DNA of 64,000 nucleotides from Poriferisodalis sp965231925 (GTDB taxonomy: Bacteria > Actinomycetota > Acidimicrobiia > Acidimicrobiales > Poriferisodalaceae). The translations under genes and the position numbers were made by a program. Location of the stretch: assembly GCA_965231925.1 (NCBI GenBank), contig OZ246894.1:1736001-1800000 (forward strand), in the 5' to 3' direction. The notes under the pieces were generated by a model. The model searched no databases and was not told where the DNA came from. It saw only the letters and a list, made by a program, of their open reading frames with translations. Numbering within the stretch: the first letter of the stretch is position 1; every line of letters starts with the position of its first letter. This document shows, piece by piece, positions 8,843 to 17,370 of the stretch.

Positions 8843-10080
8843 TCGCCGCTGTCGGGTGCGAGTTCCACCTCGGTGGCCTTGACCGAGACCCACAGGCTGG
8901 TGCCGGGGCGGATCAGGAGCTCGTGTGCGGCGCCTGGGGTGACATCGGCCGTCAGCGGCAGGGGTGAGCCGAGCAGCACCCGCGTGATGTCACCGAGCGG
9001 CTCCACCGCCTCAGCACTGGTGCGCCACACGTTGCGCGGGCTGCCGCTCGGGCGTTCGCGGTGCAGCGCTATCGCGCGGGGGTGAATGGTGGCCAGGACC
9101 GGCCCGTTCACGGTCGTGTCGGCGGCGTGCAGTAGCACGGCCCCACGACGACTGCCTCCCTCGGAAGAAGTGCCGCCGTCGGGCGTCACGGTGATCTCGC
9201 CACCTTCAGCCGTGCCGCGCACCAAATTGATCCCGGACAAGTCGGCGGCATAGGTCGTTGCCGGCGCTCGCCGTAGTTCGTCGGGCGTGCCTGATTGGGT
9301 GAGGCGACCGTTCTCGATGATGTGCACACGGTCGGCCAGTACGAACGCATCGGTCGGATCGTGGGTGATCAGCAGGCGCGGCACACCTCCCGCTCCTTGG
9401 AGCGGGAGCGACACATTGCCCGCTCCTTGGAGCGGGAGCGGCACATTGCCCGCGCCCTGGAGCGGGACTGCGGGCGACACGCTGCCCCCGTTGCGGCCGC
9501 TGCTGAGATGCGCGGCCAGGTTGCGTCGCAACCGGTTGCGAGCAGTTACGTCCAATGACCCCAGCGGTTCGTCGGCAACCAGCAGATCCGGCTCGCATGC
9601 AAGCGCACGCGCCAGTGCCACCCGCTGACGCTGTCCTCCCGACAGGGCGCGTGGCCGTCGGTGGCCGAGATCGCCGAGGTCCATCGCGTCGAGCCAGGCC
9701 TGTGCCCGTTCGCGTGCTTCGGTTCGGCGCATTCCGCGGGACGTCAATCCGAACGCAACGTTGTCGAGTGCGTTGAGATGACCGAAGAGGACTTGGTCTT
9801 GGAAAACCACGCCGATGCGGCGCCGTTCGGGCGGCACGAAGATTCCAGCCGCCGGGTCGTCGAGCACCCGTCCCGCGAGCTTGATGACGCCGTGCTCCAA
9901 CTGAAGCAGTCCAGCGAGCGCAGCCACGATGGTGGACTTGCCTGCGCCGTTAGGACCGAGCAGCGCCGCCGTCTCGCCCGGCTCGACGCGCAACTGCACG
10001 TCGAGCTCGAAATCGCCGTGACGCAGCCGCATCTCGGCGTCGAGGGCTCCGGAGCCCCCCGAGGCGTCAGCGCTGGTCAT
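8839..10080 (-). CDS. modC: Molybdate ABC transporter ATP-binding protein ModC
   Basis: ATPase of the molybdate importer, at the cytoplasmic face of the membrane. Walker A GPNGAGKST, signature LSGGQRQRVALARAL, Walker B LLVADEPLGSLD and the switch His in LLITHDPTDAF are intact, and a TOBE/Mop-like domain follows (about the last 130 residues). ATG 10080 overlaps the modB stop as ATGA and is preferred over a GTG at 10092. Oddity: roughly 35 extra residues lie between the D-loop and the switch His, built from a ten-residue repeat PLQGAGNVPL encoded by a 30-bp palindromic DNA repeat. The insertion is in frame and should be surface-exposed, so activity is probably kept. Confidence 0.92.
   Translation of the reverse strand: MTSADASGGSGALDAEMRLRHGDFELDVQLRVEPGETAALLGPNGAGKSTIVAALAGLLQLEHGVIKLAGRVLDDPAAGIFVPPERRRIGVVFQDQVLFGHLNALDNVAFGLTSRGMRRTEARERAQAWLDAMDLGDLGHRRPRALSGGQRQRVALARALACEPDLLVADEPLGSLDVTARNRLRRNLAAHLSSGRNGGSVSPAVPLQGAGNVPLPLQGAGNVSLPLQGAGGVPRLLITHDPTDAFVLADRVHIIENGRLTQSGTPDELRRAPATTYAADLSGINLVRGTAEGGEITVTPDGGTSSEGGSRRGAVLLHAADTTVNGPVLATIHPRAIALHRERPSGSPRNVWRTSAEAVEPLGDITRVLLGSPLPLTADVTPGAAHELLIRPGTSLWVSVKATEVELAPDSGD
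9381..9470. repeat. Three 30-bp palindromic tandem units inside modC
   Basis: Exact 30-bp period at 9381, 9411 and 9441. The first unit contains arms CTCCCGCTCC and GGAGCGGGAG around TT; the second keeps 8-bp arms and the third is decayed. The period is a multiple of three, so modC gains ten residues per unit (PLQGAGNV plus two variable). Looks like a mobile or slippage-expanded palindromic element tolerated in a coding region. Confidence 0.88.
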
Positions 10081-10922
10081 CGGCTCGGCCACCAGCGGTC
10101 CCGCAGAGCGATCAGCAGCCCCAGCGACAGGGCCACCAGCACCAGGCTGATGGCCACGGCGGCGTCACGGTCCGCTTCGAGGGCGACGAACACCGCAAGC
10201 GGCAGTGTCTGTGTGCGCCCGCCGAGATTGCCCGCAAAGGTCACCGTTGCACCGAACTCGCCGAGGGCCCGAGCCCACGCCACCACGACGGCGACGCCCA
10301 ATGCAGGCCCGATCATCGGCAGCGTGACCCGCCACAGCACCCGCAGCCGTGACGCTCCAAGCGTGGCCGCAGCGTTCTCATAACGACGGTCGAGGTTTCG
10401 CAATGCACCCTCGACGGTCAGGATCACGAGCGGTGTTGCCACAAAGGCATTCGCCAAGATGACACCCCAGATCGAGTACGGCAGCAGCAGCCCGGTGGCG
10501 TCGTGCAACGGCCCGCCGACGACGCCCCGACGCCCGAGTGCGAACAGCAGCGCGGCTCCCCCCACCACCGGCGGCAGCACCATGGGCAGCGTCACGAGCG
10601 CCCGCACCACCGAGCGGCCGCGGAAGTCCACTCGTGCCAGAACCCACGCCAGAGGAACGCCGACTGCGGCTGCAACGATCGCCGCTGCTACCGAGGACAC
10701 CACCGAGAGCACCGCCGCATCCACGACAAAGCGACTCGACAGGTGCGTCCACAGCCCCGTCCACGGCGTTCGTGCGGCCAGCCCTACCACTGGCAGGGCA
10801 AAGAGCACCACGCCGACAGCTGCGAGGACCGCTACCGGCCATGGCGGCAGGTCTCGTGGAGGCCGGCGTATTGAGCGTCGGTCGGAGAGGTTGCCGTCCT
10901 CAGATATCGAAGCGGAGGTCAT
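10077..10922 (-). CDS. modB: Molybdate ABC transporter permease ModB
   Basis: Membrane permease of the molybdate importer. 281 aa with about six hydrophobic segments; the first is near residues 28-48 (WPVAVLAAVGVVLFALPVVG). The cytoplasmic EAA-type coupling loop is visible as ENAAATLGASRLRVLWRVTL. Start ATG 10922 overlaps the modA stop as ATGA, and its stop overlaps the modC start in the same way, so the three genes are translationally coupled. The first 25 residues are polar and slightly longer than usual. Confidence 0.93.
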   Translation of the reverse strand: MTSASISEDGNLSDRRSIRRPPRDLPPWPVAVLAAVGVVLFALPVVGLAARTPWTGLWTHLSSRFVVDAAVLSVVSSVAAAIVAAAVGVPLAWVLARVDFRGRSVVRALVTLPMVLPPVVGGAALLFALGRRGVVGGPLHDATGLLLPYSIWGVILANAFVATPLVILTVEGALRNLDRRYENAAATLGASRLRVLWRVTLPMIGPALGVAVVVAWARALGEFGATVTFAGNLGGRTQTLPLAVFVALEADRDAAVAISLVLVALSLGLLIALRDRWWPSR

Positions 10923-11788
10923 GGCACCGTGAATCCGAATTCTGCAAACGTGCTGCGGGCCGCGCTGGTGCCTAGGTAGTTGGCGAATGCTGCAGCTGCA
11001 GCACCGTTGGGTGCATCGGCCAGCACCGCGGCAGCGTATGACGTCTGGGGCGCGGTGCCCGCAGTCCAGCCCAGGCTCACGACCGCGTCCAGGCTCGTGT
11101 CCCCCCGTGCGCTCGGGGCAGCATCGCTCGCGTACACCACGGCGGCATCGAGCTCGCCCGCAGCCAGCTTGGTGACGAGTGCGCGCACGTTGGGCTCATC
11201 GGTGTCGGGAGCTGGCTCGATCCCGGCCTGCGCCAACCCGGTTCGTGCCAGCGCACCGCAGGGAACCTCGGCTGCGCACAACCCGATCAGCAGTTCGGGC
11301 CGAGCCAGATCGGCCAGCGATGTCACCCCGGCGTCGTTGTCGGCGGGCACGGCGAGCACAACCGAGTTGCGCGCTACGACGACAGCGGCACTCGCCAGCC
11401 CGACTTCGTCGCGAACCGCGTCGAGATGGCCCGCGCTGGCGGGGATGAACACATCGGCCGGTGCGCCGGCAAGAACCTGCTCGCGCAGCGCCGCGCTGCC
11501 CGCTCCGGCAATCTGCACGTCCACGTCGCGATGGAGCTGCTCGAAATTGTCGGCCAGCACTTGGGCAACCGGCAGCAACGAGGCAGCGACGAGGACGTGC
11601 AGATCGCCACTGAGCGCTCCGTCGCCGGATCGGGAGGATGCAGCGTCGGGACCTTTTGCGCATCCAGCAGCGAACGGCATCGCCACTAAGGCCATGCACG
11701 CGAGCGCAGCACCGAGGCGGGCCTCAGCCCGACACGTCCCCCTGCGGCGGCCGCCGGCCCGGCGATTCCCCCGCTCCCAGTCAGCCAT
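10919..11788 (-). CDS. modA: Molybdate-binding lipoprotein ModA
   Basis: Periplasmic-type substrate-binding protein, anchored as a lipoprotein in an actinobacterium. An Arg-rich N-region, a hydrophobic stretch and the lipobox FAAGC are followed by the ModA start LHVLVAASLLPVAQVL and the oxyanion-binding segment GAGSAALREQV. ATG 11788 (289 aa) fits the signal peptide; the open frame further upstream would overlap the divergent metallo-hydrolase promoter and is not protein-like. First gene of modABC. A ModE site was not recognised in the 58-bp divergent gap. Confidence 0.92.
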   Translation of the reverse strand: MADWERGNRRAGGRRRGTCRAEARLGAALACMALVAMPFAAGCAKGPDAASSRSGDGALSGDLHVLVAASLLPVAQVLADNFEQLHRDVDVQIAGAGSAALREQVLAGAPADVFIPASAGHLDAVRDEVGLASAAVVVARNSVVLAVPADNDAGVTSLADLARPELLIGLCAAEVPCGALARTGLAQAGIEPAPDTDEPNVRALVTKLAAGELDAAVVYASDAAPSARGDTSLDAVVSLGWTAGTAPQTSYAAAVLADAPNGAAAAAFANYLGTSAARSTFAEFGFTVP

Positions 11789-11846
11789 AGCCGCGCCAGT
11801 GTGCCCGGCCCGCACAGCCGCCGAGCCCAGGCGTATGGTTCCGGCC

Positions 11847-12758
11847 ATGGCTACGACCCTCGATTGGTATGGGTGCGCGACCTTCCGGCTGCGCACCGCA
11901 GGTCTCACGGTGTTTCTCGATGCATACATCGACCGGGCGTCCAACGCCGCCGGACCGGGGCTCTCGGCCGACGACATCACCGAGGCGGACTGGGTGCTTG
12001 TCGGCCATTCCCACTTCGATCATCTCTATGGCGCGGAGCGGATCATCGCGAACACTGACGCCACGTTGATCGCTTCCTACGAGTCCGTGCGGCTCATGGC
12101 CGAGGCAGGCATCCCGCTCGACCGGATGATCTGCGTCGCAGGGGGCGAGACGGTGGACTTGGCTCGCGGGGACCGGGGAGCAGGGGTGCGGGTGTCGGTG
12201 TTCCCGAGCCAGCATTCGTGCGTCTGGTCGCACACCGAAATGGATCAGCCCGACGAGGTTTGCCTCGGCGACTTGGGCGTCACCTGGCAGCAGCAACAGG
12301 AACGCTTCGCACAGCTCATGAAGTACCTGGCAACCGAAGTCGATTCTGCAACAAGCGATCACATTGCGGCATCTGCGGTCGGCCACAGCGATCGGGGCGA
12401 CGGCGGGGCGCTCGTGTTCCTGATCGAAGCACCTGACGGTTCCATTCTGTTCCAGGACACCTCGGGTCACTGGACGGGGGTGATGCGCGACCTACGGCCC
12501 GACGTGGCGATCCTCGCAGCAGCCGGCCGCGGAAACATCGACGGCGAGCCCATCCAAGGTTCGCTCGCCCAGTTCATCGGTCGTCAGGCCGACCTGCTGA
12601 GGCCTCGCAAGCTCATCCTCGGTCACCACGACAACTGGCTGCCGGGTTTCTCAATTCCGACAGACACCTCCAGCATCGCTGCCGAACTGGCCCGCGTCAC
12701 GCCGGGCATCGACTTCCTCGAACCCGGATACCTGGAAGCCACACCGATCCTGCCCTAG
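11847..12758 (+). CDS. MBL-fold metal-dependent hydrolase
   Basis: 303 aa with the metallo-beta-lactamase motif HSHFDHLYG (HxHxDH) near residue 56, a later SQHSCVW segment and a C-terminal GHHDNW. This composition resembles UlaG/RomA-like MBL proteins, which hydrolyse phosphoesters or lactones; the substrate is not determinable. ATG 11847 gives the family-like start MATTLDWYGCATFRL; ATG 11835, four codons earlier, is the alternative. Divergent from modA. It ends 9 bp before the convergent restriction-methyltransferase gene. Confidence 0.85.
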   Translation: MATTLDWYGCATFRLRTAGLTVFLDAYIDRASNAAGPGLSADDITEADWVLVGHSHFDHLYGAERIIANTDATLIASYESVRLMAEAGIPLDRMICVAGGETVDLARGDRGAGVRVSVFPSQHSCVWSHTEMDQPDEVCLGDLGVTWQQQQERFAQLMKYLATEVDSATSDHIAASAVGHSDRGDGGALVFLIEAPDGSILFQDTSGHWTGVMRDLRPDVAILAAAGRGNIDGEPIQGSLAQFIGRQADLLRPRKLILGHHDNWLPGFSIPTDTSSIAAELARVTPGIDFLEPGYLEATPILP

Positions 12759-12767
12759 CGAGAGCGC

Positions 12768-15700
12768 TCACTCAGGTCGGGCCGCGGCCAACAGTTCCGA
12801 GACCGCTCCCTCGATCTCGCGTCCGATGTCGTCGATTGCCAGACTCGCGCGAATCCGTCGCCGCATGGCACCGTGTGCCTTCATTTCGGGGATGTCGAGA
12901 TCAGCGACGAACCGCTCCGCGTGGGCGCCGAGGGTCGCGAGTTGGCGATGCAGGTGGTCTTCTTCGTTGTAGGTCGGGATCGGCAGTTTCCACAGGTGAG
13001 ACCCGATGTGACGGCCGCCGCCTTTTCCGGACACCATGTAGGGCTCCACCGCTGTGGTGACTGTCGCGCTGTTGAGGACAGCGCAGAGGTACGTTCCCTC
13101 CTTCGCCGACGTCACCGGTGCCCAATCGAGCTGATGTTCGACCAGAGCATCGTCGGTGAGCACCCGACACGCCGTGACGTGCATGCCTGAGACGGCACAT
13201 ACGACCCGCTGTGATGCGAGCGGATACTGCGATGTGAGCTTGCCGTAGTGGTCGAGCGAGTCCCGCAGGTCGCGAGGCTCGCCGCCGTGCTCGGACCACA
13301 GCGCTCTGGCCTGTTGCCACCAGCGCGCCAGACCGTCGAAGGTATCGACTTCGGCGTCGGTCAACATCCTTGCGCCATCGAATGGCAGCAATGCCTCCGC
13401 AGGTGAGCGCTGCAGGAAGGGAAGCACTGACTCGCCCATCAACAGTGGGTACACGAACTCGTGCTCGACGACCCCATGCAAGTCCGGCAGTTTCTTCCAC
13501 TCGCCCTTGGCATAGACACCTCGGTCAGAGCGCACGGCACGCCTGCCCGAACCAGAACCCAAGGGCGGCTCTTCGCCCGACTGAATGGTCGTCAGGAGCC
13601 GAGGGTAGACATTTGCGCCATTTCTGAACAGCGGTTTGTACGGGGAAATCGAACTGGATGCCGCATCCGAATCGTGGCTTGCAGGGGTTCGAGTGAGGCT
13701 CCGCCGCACGACGCTCCAGGGCTGGCTCGCATCTCTGAGAGTTCCTGACCATCGCTCGACTTGGGTTGGCATCGCGAGATGCTCCGCCGATCGCGTTCCG
13801 AATGCGACACATGCTGTGCGGGGAAAGAAGGTGTGACTGATCCGCGAGAGATCCCACGGTGTGTCCCACGTCACCTGGACGTTGTCCCCCCTTCCGAGCG
13901 GATACTTGCCAGAGCGCAGACCTTGGGACTGTGACCGCGTGAGGACGCCAGCCGGCATGACGAACGCAAGCCGTCCGCCGGGGGCCAAGTATTGCTCGAC
14001 GGCCCTGACAACGAACAAGTCAGACAGATCCTGATGCGTTGCGACGTGCCTCCCTGACCAGAGACCGCACCTCGTAGCCATTTCGCGAAAAGTGGCCTTC
14101 ATCGCCTCTGTCATATGCCGGTACGCCAGCCAAGGCGGGTTGCCCACAAGCACCTGACAGCGATTATCGGGCAGCGCCATCCAGGCTGGTCGCGCAAGAT
14201 TGCGCACGTAGTAGCCCCATATGTGATCGCGGCGATCATCATGCAAGCGGCACATCGCTTCGAAGGTGGCGCGCACCGTGACAGCATGCTGTTCGCTGAG
14301 CTTGTGCTTGGCTGTGATCGACGCGAAGACCGCAGGTCGAGAACTCGGCTCCCGTGTCGCAGCCATTTCCGCAAGGTCGGCGACGAGGGCATCGAACCGT
14401 TCAGCGTTGTTTAGCAACGCTTGGGGGAACCGCAATTGATCGGCGAAGAGGTGTGCACCGTCGCCGGTACTGACGTTGAGGGTCTCCGAAGCGAAGATGT
14501 CGCCTCGTTGCCCCCATTGAAGGGCATCGCCGAGAAACACGGGAATTCGAAGCGGACCCCGATCAGGCGCGGCGAGACGTTCGGTGCCGATGGCCAGCAG
14601 GTATGTGACGCGGGCCAGCGTCACGGCAACTGGATGCACATCGATGCCGTAAATCTTCGTGGCGACTCCTGCAACGGCTGCGCCATTTGCGATTCCGGCG
14701 TCGTCGGCGGCAGCAAGATAGCGACGAATAGCGTGGAAGAGGAAAGTGCCAGAACCGCAGCTGGGGTCCAATACAGACATCTCCAATGGTTCGGTGATCA
14801 CCTCTTCGACAATCGATTCCGCCAAGAAGTCCGGCGTGTAGTACTCGCCGAGACGTCGGCGGGTCTCAACGCCGATGATGGACTCGTAGATGGTTTTCAT
14901 GGCGTCATGGCTGACGCTTGACCAGTCGAACTGATGTAGACGGCGTGCCAGTGCGGAAGCCCACATCGTGCCGACGGCGCCGCAGTCCAAGGGCCAGTCG
15001 AAGAAGTCATGATCAACCACACCGTGAATCTGAGACTGTTGTGCGAACAGCTCTCCTCGCAGCAAGTCAGACGGCGCGAGATGAGTGATTGAGTAGTTGA
15101 GAGCCGCATGTGCAACGCACTCGGCGGTAGCAACCAGGAGCGTGTGCTCAACGAAGAGATCATCTTCGTCCGAACCGAACTGCGTTCCCAGCGCTGTGGT
15201 CAGGAGCTTTGTCCAGAGCTCGCGCTTCACTTGGACTTCTGGATTCTCGCGGTTTGCGTCGTAGATGGCTCGCAGGGTCGCGCGTTCGAGTCGGTGCCCC
15301 GGACTGTCCGCGCCAAGTCGGCTTGAGATCGCCTGACGCGTTGGCGCGACTTGATTCTGTGTGACCAGAACGGCTGCGAGCCACGCTATGAGTGGCTCGG
15401 GTTCTGGGGAAGCGGGATCCACGCCGTACGCGGAAACTGGCCTGAGACTGTCTTCGACCGAGTGGAAGAGGTGCCAGTCCCGCCCGTCCGTGACGATTCC
15501 GACGTAACGCTGGTCGAGCTGGCGGCCACGTTCGGATACGTAGCCACTGAGCTGCGTGACTGCATCCTCGAGTGATGCCCCGCTGGCCAGCGATCTCTTG
15601 ACCTCGATAGCGGTATGTCCGATTTCGATATCAATCCTGCGGCGGTCGCCAAGGGGGGCTTCCAAGGTCACATCGAGGATGTCATCTTCGGAGATGTTGA

Positions 15701-15824
15701 GACCCGAGGCAATCAGCAAGAGACGAATGTCCGATTGGACGGTGGCCTCCGTCCGCCCTGATGCACTGCGATTGCAGAGTCGGCTCACGACGTCCCTCAA
15801 GTCGACCGCCGCCTGCGGATCCAT
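12768..15824 (-). CDS. Single-chain restriction-methyltransferase (type IIG-like N6-adenine)
   Basis: 1018 aa. The N-terminal part (about 1-130) carries a PD-(D/E)xK-like core, RRIDIEIG followed by AIEVKRS. A helical connector and an N6-adenine methyltransferase follow: YYTPDFLAESIVEEV entry helix, SAM motif I LDPSCGSGTFLF (about residue 350) and catalytic motif IV VLVGNPPWLAYR (about 560). The last 350 residues should be the target-recognition region. The combination of nuclease, methylase and specificity in one chain is typical of type IIG / BREX-independent R-M enzymes. No separate specificity or antirestriction gene is adjacent. It lies downstream of the alcohol dehydrogenase on the same strand with a 140-bp gap that has no clear gene. 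Confidence 0.85.
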   Translation of the reverse strand: MDPQAAVDLRDVVSRLCNRSASGRTEATVQSDIRLLLIASGLNISEDDILDVTLEAPLGDRRRIDIEIGHTAIEVKRSLASGASLEDAVTQLSGYVSERGRQLDQRYVGIVTDGRDWHLFHSVEDSLRPVSAYGVDPASPEPEPLIAWLAAVLVTQNQVAPTRQAISSRLGADSPGHRLERATLRAIYDANRENPEVQVKRELWTKLLTTALGTQFGSDEDDLFVEHTLLVATAECVAHAALNYSITHLAPSDLLRGELFAQQSQIHGVVDHDFFDWPLDCGAVGTMWASALARRLHQFDWSSVSHDAMKTIYESIIGVETRRRLGEYYTPDFLAESIVEEVITEPLEMSVLDPSCGSGTFLFHAIRRYLAAADDAGIANGAAVAGVATKIYGIDVHPVAVTLARVTYLLAIGTERLAAPDRGPLRIPVFLGDALQWGQRGDIFASETLNVSTGDGAHLFADQLRFPQALLNNAERFDALVADLAEMAATREPSSRPAVFASITAKHKLSEQHAVTVRATFEAMCRLHDDRRDHIWGYYVRNLARPAWMALPDNRCQVLVGNPPWLAYRHMTEAMKATFREMATRCGLWSGRHVATHQDLSDLFVVRAVEQYLAPGGRLAFVMPAGVLTRSQSQGLRSGKYPLGRGDNVQVTWDTPWDLSRISHTFFPRTACVAFGTRSAEHLAMPTQVERWSGTLRDASQPWSVVRRSLTRTPASHDSDAASSSISPYKPLFRNGANVYPRLLTTIQSGEEPPLGSGSGRRAVRSDRGVYAKGEWKKLPDLHGVVEHEFVYPLLMGESVLPFLQRSPAEALLPFDGARMLTDAEVDTFDGLARWWQQARALWSEHGGEPRDLRDSLDHYGKLTSQYPLASQRVVCAVSGMHVTACRVLTDDALVEHQLDWAPVTSAKEGTYLCAVLNSATVTTAVEPYMVSGKGGGRHIGSHLWKLPIPTYNEEDHLHRQLATLGAHAERFVADLDIPEMKAHGAMRRRIRASLAIDDIGREIEGAVSELLAAARPE

Positions 15825-15964
15825 TCGTTTGACTGTAACGGCGCGGTCGCGGCGCCCCCGTGCAATTCCTTCGGCTCAAGTCCGCATCGTCGAACAGTGC
15901 ACCGAGGATGAGCAGGCCCGTCACGTTCGGGCGACGGCTCGGGACCCGCCGGAGGGCTGCAGGG

Positions 15965-17056
15965 TCAGTCGAAGGTGATGACCGTGCGGTTGGAGCTTCC
16001 GGCCTTCATCCAGGAGTAGCCCTCGTTGATCTGGTCGAGGTCGATGCGTGCTGAGATCATCTCGTCGAGCATGAGCCGGTCGTCGAGGTACAGGTCGATC
16101 ATCATCGGGATGTCGCTGCGGAACTGATTCGAGCCCATCATCGAGCCCTGCAGCTTCTTCTCAGCCAGGAAGTCGATGCCGCGCAGCTCGACCCTGGTCT
16201 TTGAGGGGACCATGCCGATCACGGTGGCAGTGCCGCCGATGTCGAGCATCCCGAACGCCTGTTGCACGGTCTGTGCCAGGCCGATGGCTTCGAAGCTGTA
16301 CTCCACGCCGCCGCCGGTCATGTCCTTGACGGCGGTCACCACGTCGTCCACCTCTGAGGCATTGACGGTGTCGGTGGCGCCGAGCTGGCGGGCCGTCTCG
16401 AGCTTCTCGTCAGTCATGTCAACCGCGATGATGCGCCCCGCACCGGCGACGCGGGCGCCCTGCACGGCCGACAATCCGATGCCGCCGCAGCCGATCACGC
16501 AGACCACGCTGCCGACGCCCACGCCGGCGGTGTTGACCGCAGCACCGAAGCCCGTGGTGACACCGCAGCCGATGAGGCATGCCCGATCGAGCGGCATGTC
16601 GGGGCGGATCTTCACGACGGCGTTCTGATGCACCAGCATCTGCTCGGCGAAGCCGCCGAGCCGAGCCATCTGGTCGACACCCGTGTCGTCGTGACGGGTC
16701 AAGCGGGGGGCGGCATCCCTCGGTCGGGAGGTGGCCCGGATATTGGTGCATCGGTGCGGGTTGCCAGACAGACACCGATGGCACTGGCCGCAGAAGATCG
16801 ACAGGCACGCCACGACATGATCGCCGGGTGCCACATAGCTCACGTCGGACCCGACCGCTTCGACCACGCCCGCCGATTCGTGGCCCATCACCATGGGAAG
16901 CGGCGTCCGGAAGAGCCCCTCCATGAAGTGCAGGTCGCTGTGGCACAGTCCGGCGCCCTTGGTCTGGATGAGCACTTCGTTGGGCCCCGGAGCATCGATG
17001 CTCAGGTCCTCGATCTCGAGGTCTCCCGGCTGTTCGCAGAGCACAGCTGCCTTCAC
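15965..17056 (-). CDS. Zinc-dependent alcohol dehydrogenase (MDR family)
   Basis: 363-aa medium-chain dehydrogenase. Catalytic zinc ligands are in GLCHSDLH and GHESAGVVE; the four structural-zinc Cys are in CGQCHRCLSGNPHRC; the Rossmann motif VIGCGGIGLSAVQGA is near residue 190, followed by VDMTDEKLE where Asp suggests NAD preference. Oxidises an alcohol or formaldehyde-type adduct; substrate unknown. The insert RATSRPRDAAPRLTRHDDTG after the structural zinc resembles actinobacterial ADH sequences. Divergent from hen1 across a 314-bp gap. Confidence 0.92.
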   Translation of the reverse strand: MKAAVLCEQPGDLEIEDLSIDAPGPNEVLIQTKGAGLCHSDLHFMEGLFRTPLPMVMGHESAGVVEAVGSDVSYVAPGDHVVACLSIFCGQCHRCLSGNPHRCTNIRATSRPRDAAPRLTRHDDTGVDQMARLGGFAEQMLVHQNAVVKIRPDMPLDRACLIGCGVTTGFGAAVNTAGVGVGSVVCVIGCGGIGLSAVQGARVAGAGRIIAVDMTDEKLETARQLGATDTVNASEVDDVVTAVKDMTGGGVEYSFEAIGLAQTVQQAFGMLDIGGTATVIGMVPSKTRVELRGIDFLAEKKLQGSMMGSNQFRSDIPMMIDLYLDDRLMLDEMISARIDLDQINEGYSWMKAGSSNRTVITFD

Positions 17057-17370
17057 GTCACGCCCCCTTGCGTTGTGCGGCCATGCCGCTCGACCATGTT
17101 CGGCTCCTGCAGAGACTACGCGAGATGACCGGAGCCCTGTTCAGGCGACAGGTTTCGGCGACGCCGCACATCAAGCGGTACATATTCCGCAGACATCGAC
17201 CGCCCCGCCGTCAGGTCTGACAACAGGCACGAGTCCAAAATGACTGTGGAGTCAGCGCCGAGCGAGGGACCGGACCGTATCCGCCTGGCTGGAGGCCCTG
17301 ACGACATCGACAGTGACATTCAGAAAATGGTTGCAGCGTGCACTGTGAATTGTGTTTGGATGGCGGTGCC
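17057..17370. other. 314-bp divergent intergenic region (ADH / hen1)
   Basis: No convincing gene. Short open stretches here lack ribosome sites and protein-like composition. Since adh and hen1 are transcribed away from each other it should hold both promoters; I could not assign -35/-10 boxes with confidence. No strong inverted repeat was seen. Confidence 0.5.

Noticed and set aside
10980..11846. Long open frame that would extend the MBL-fold protein by about 290 residues upstream
   Set aside because: It is antisense to modA, has Ala/Arg/Ser-rich shadow composition, and the family-like protein begins at 11847.
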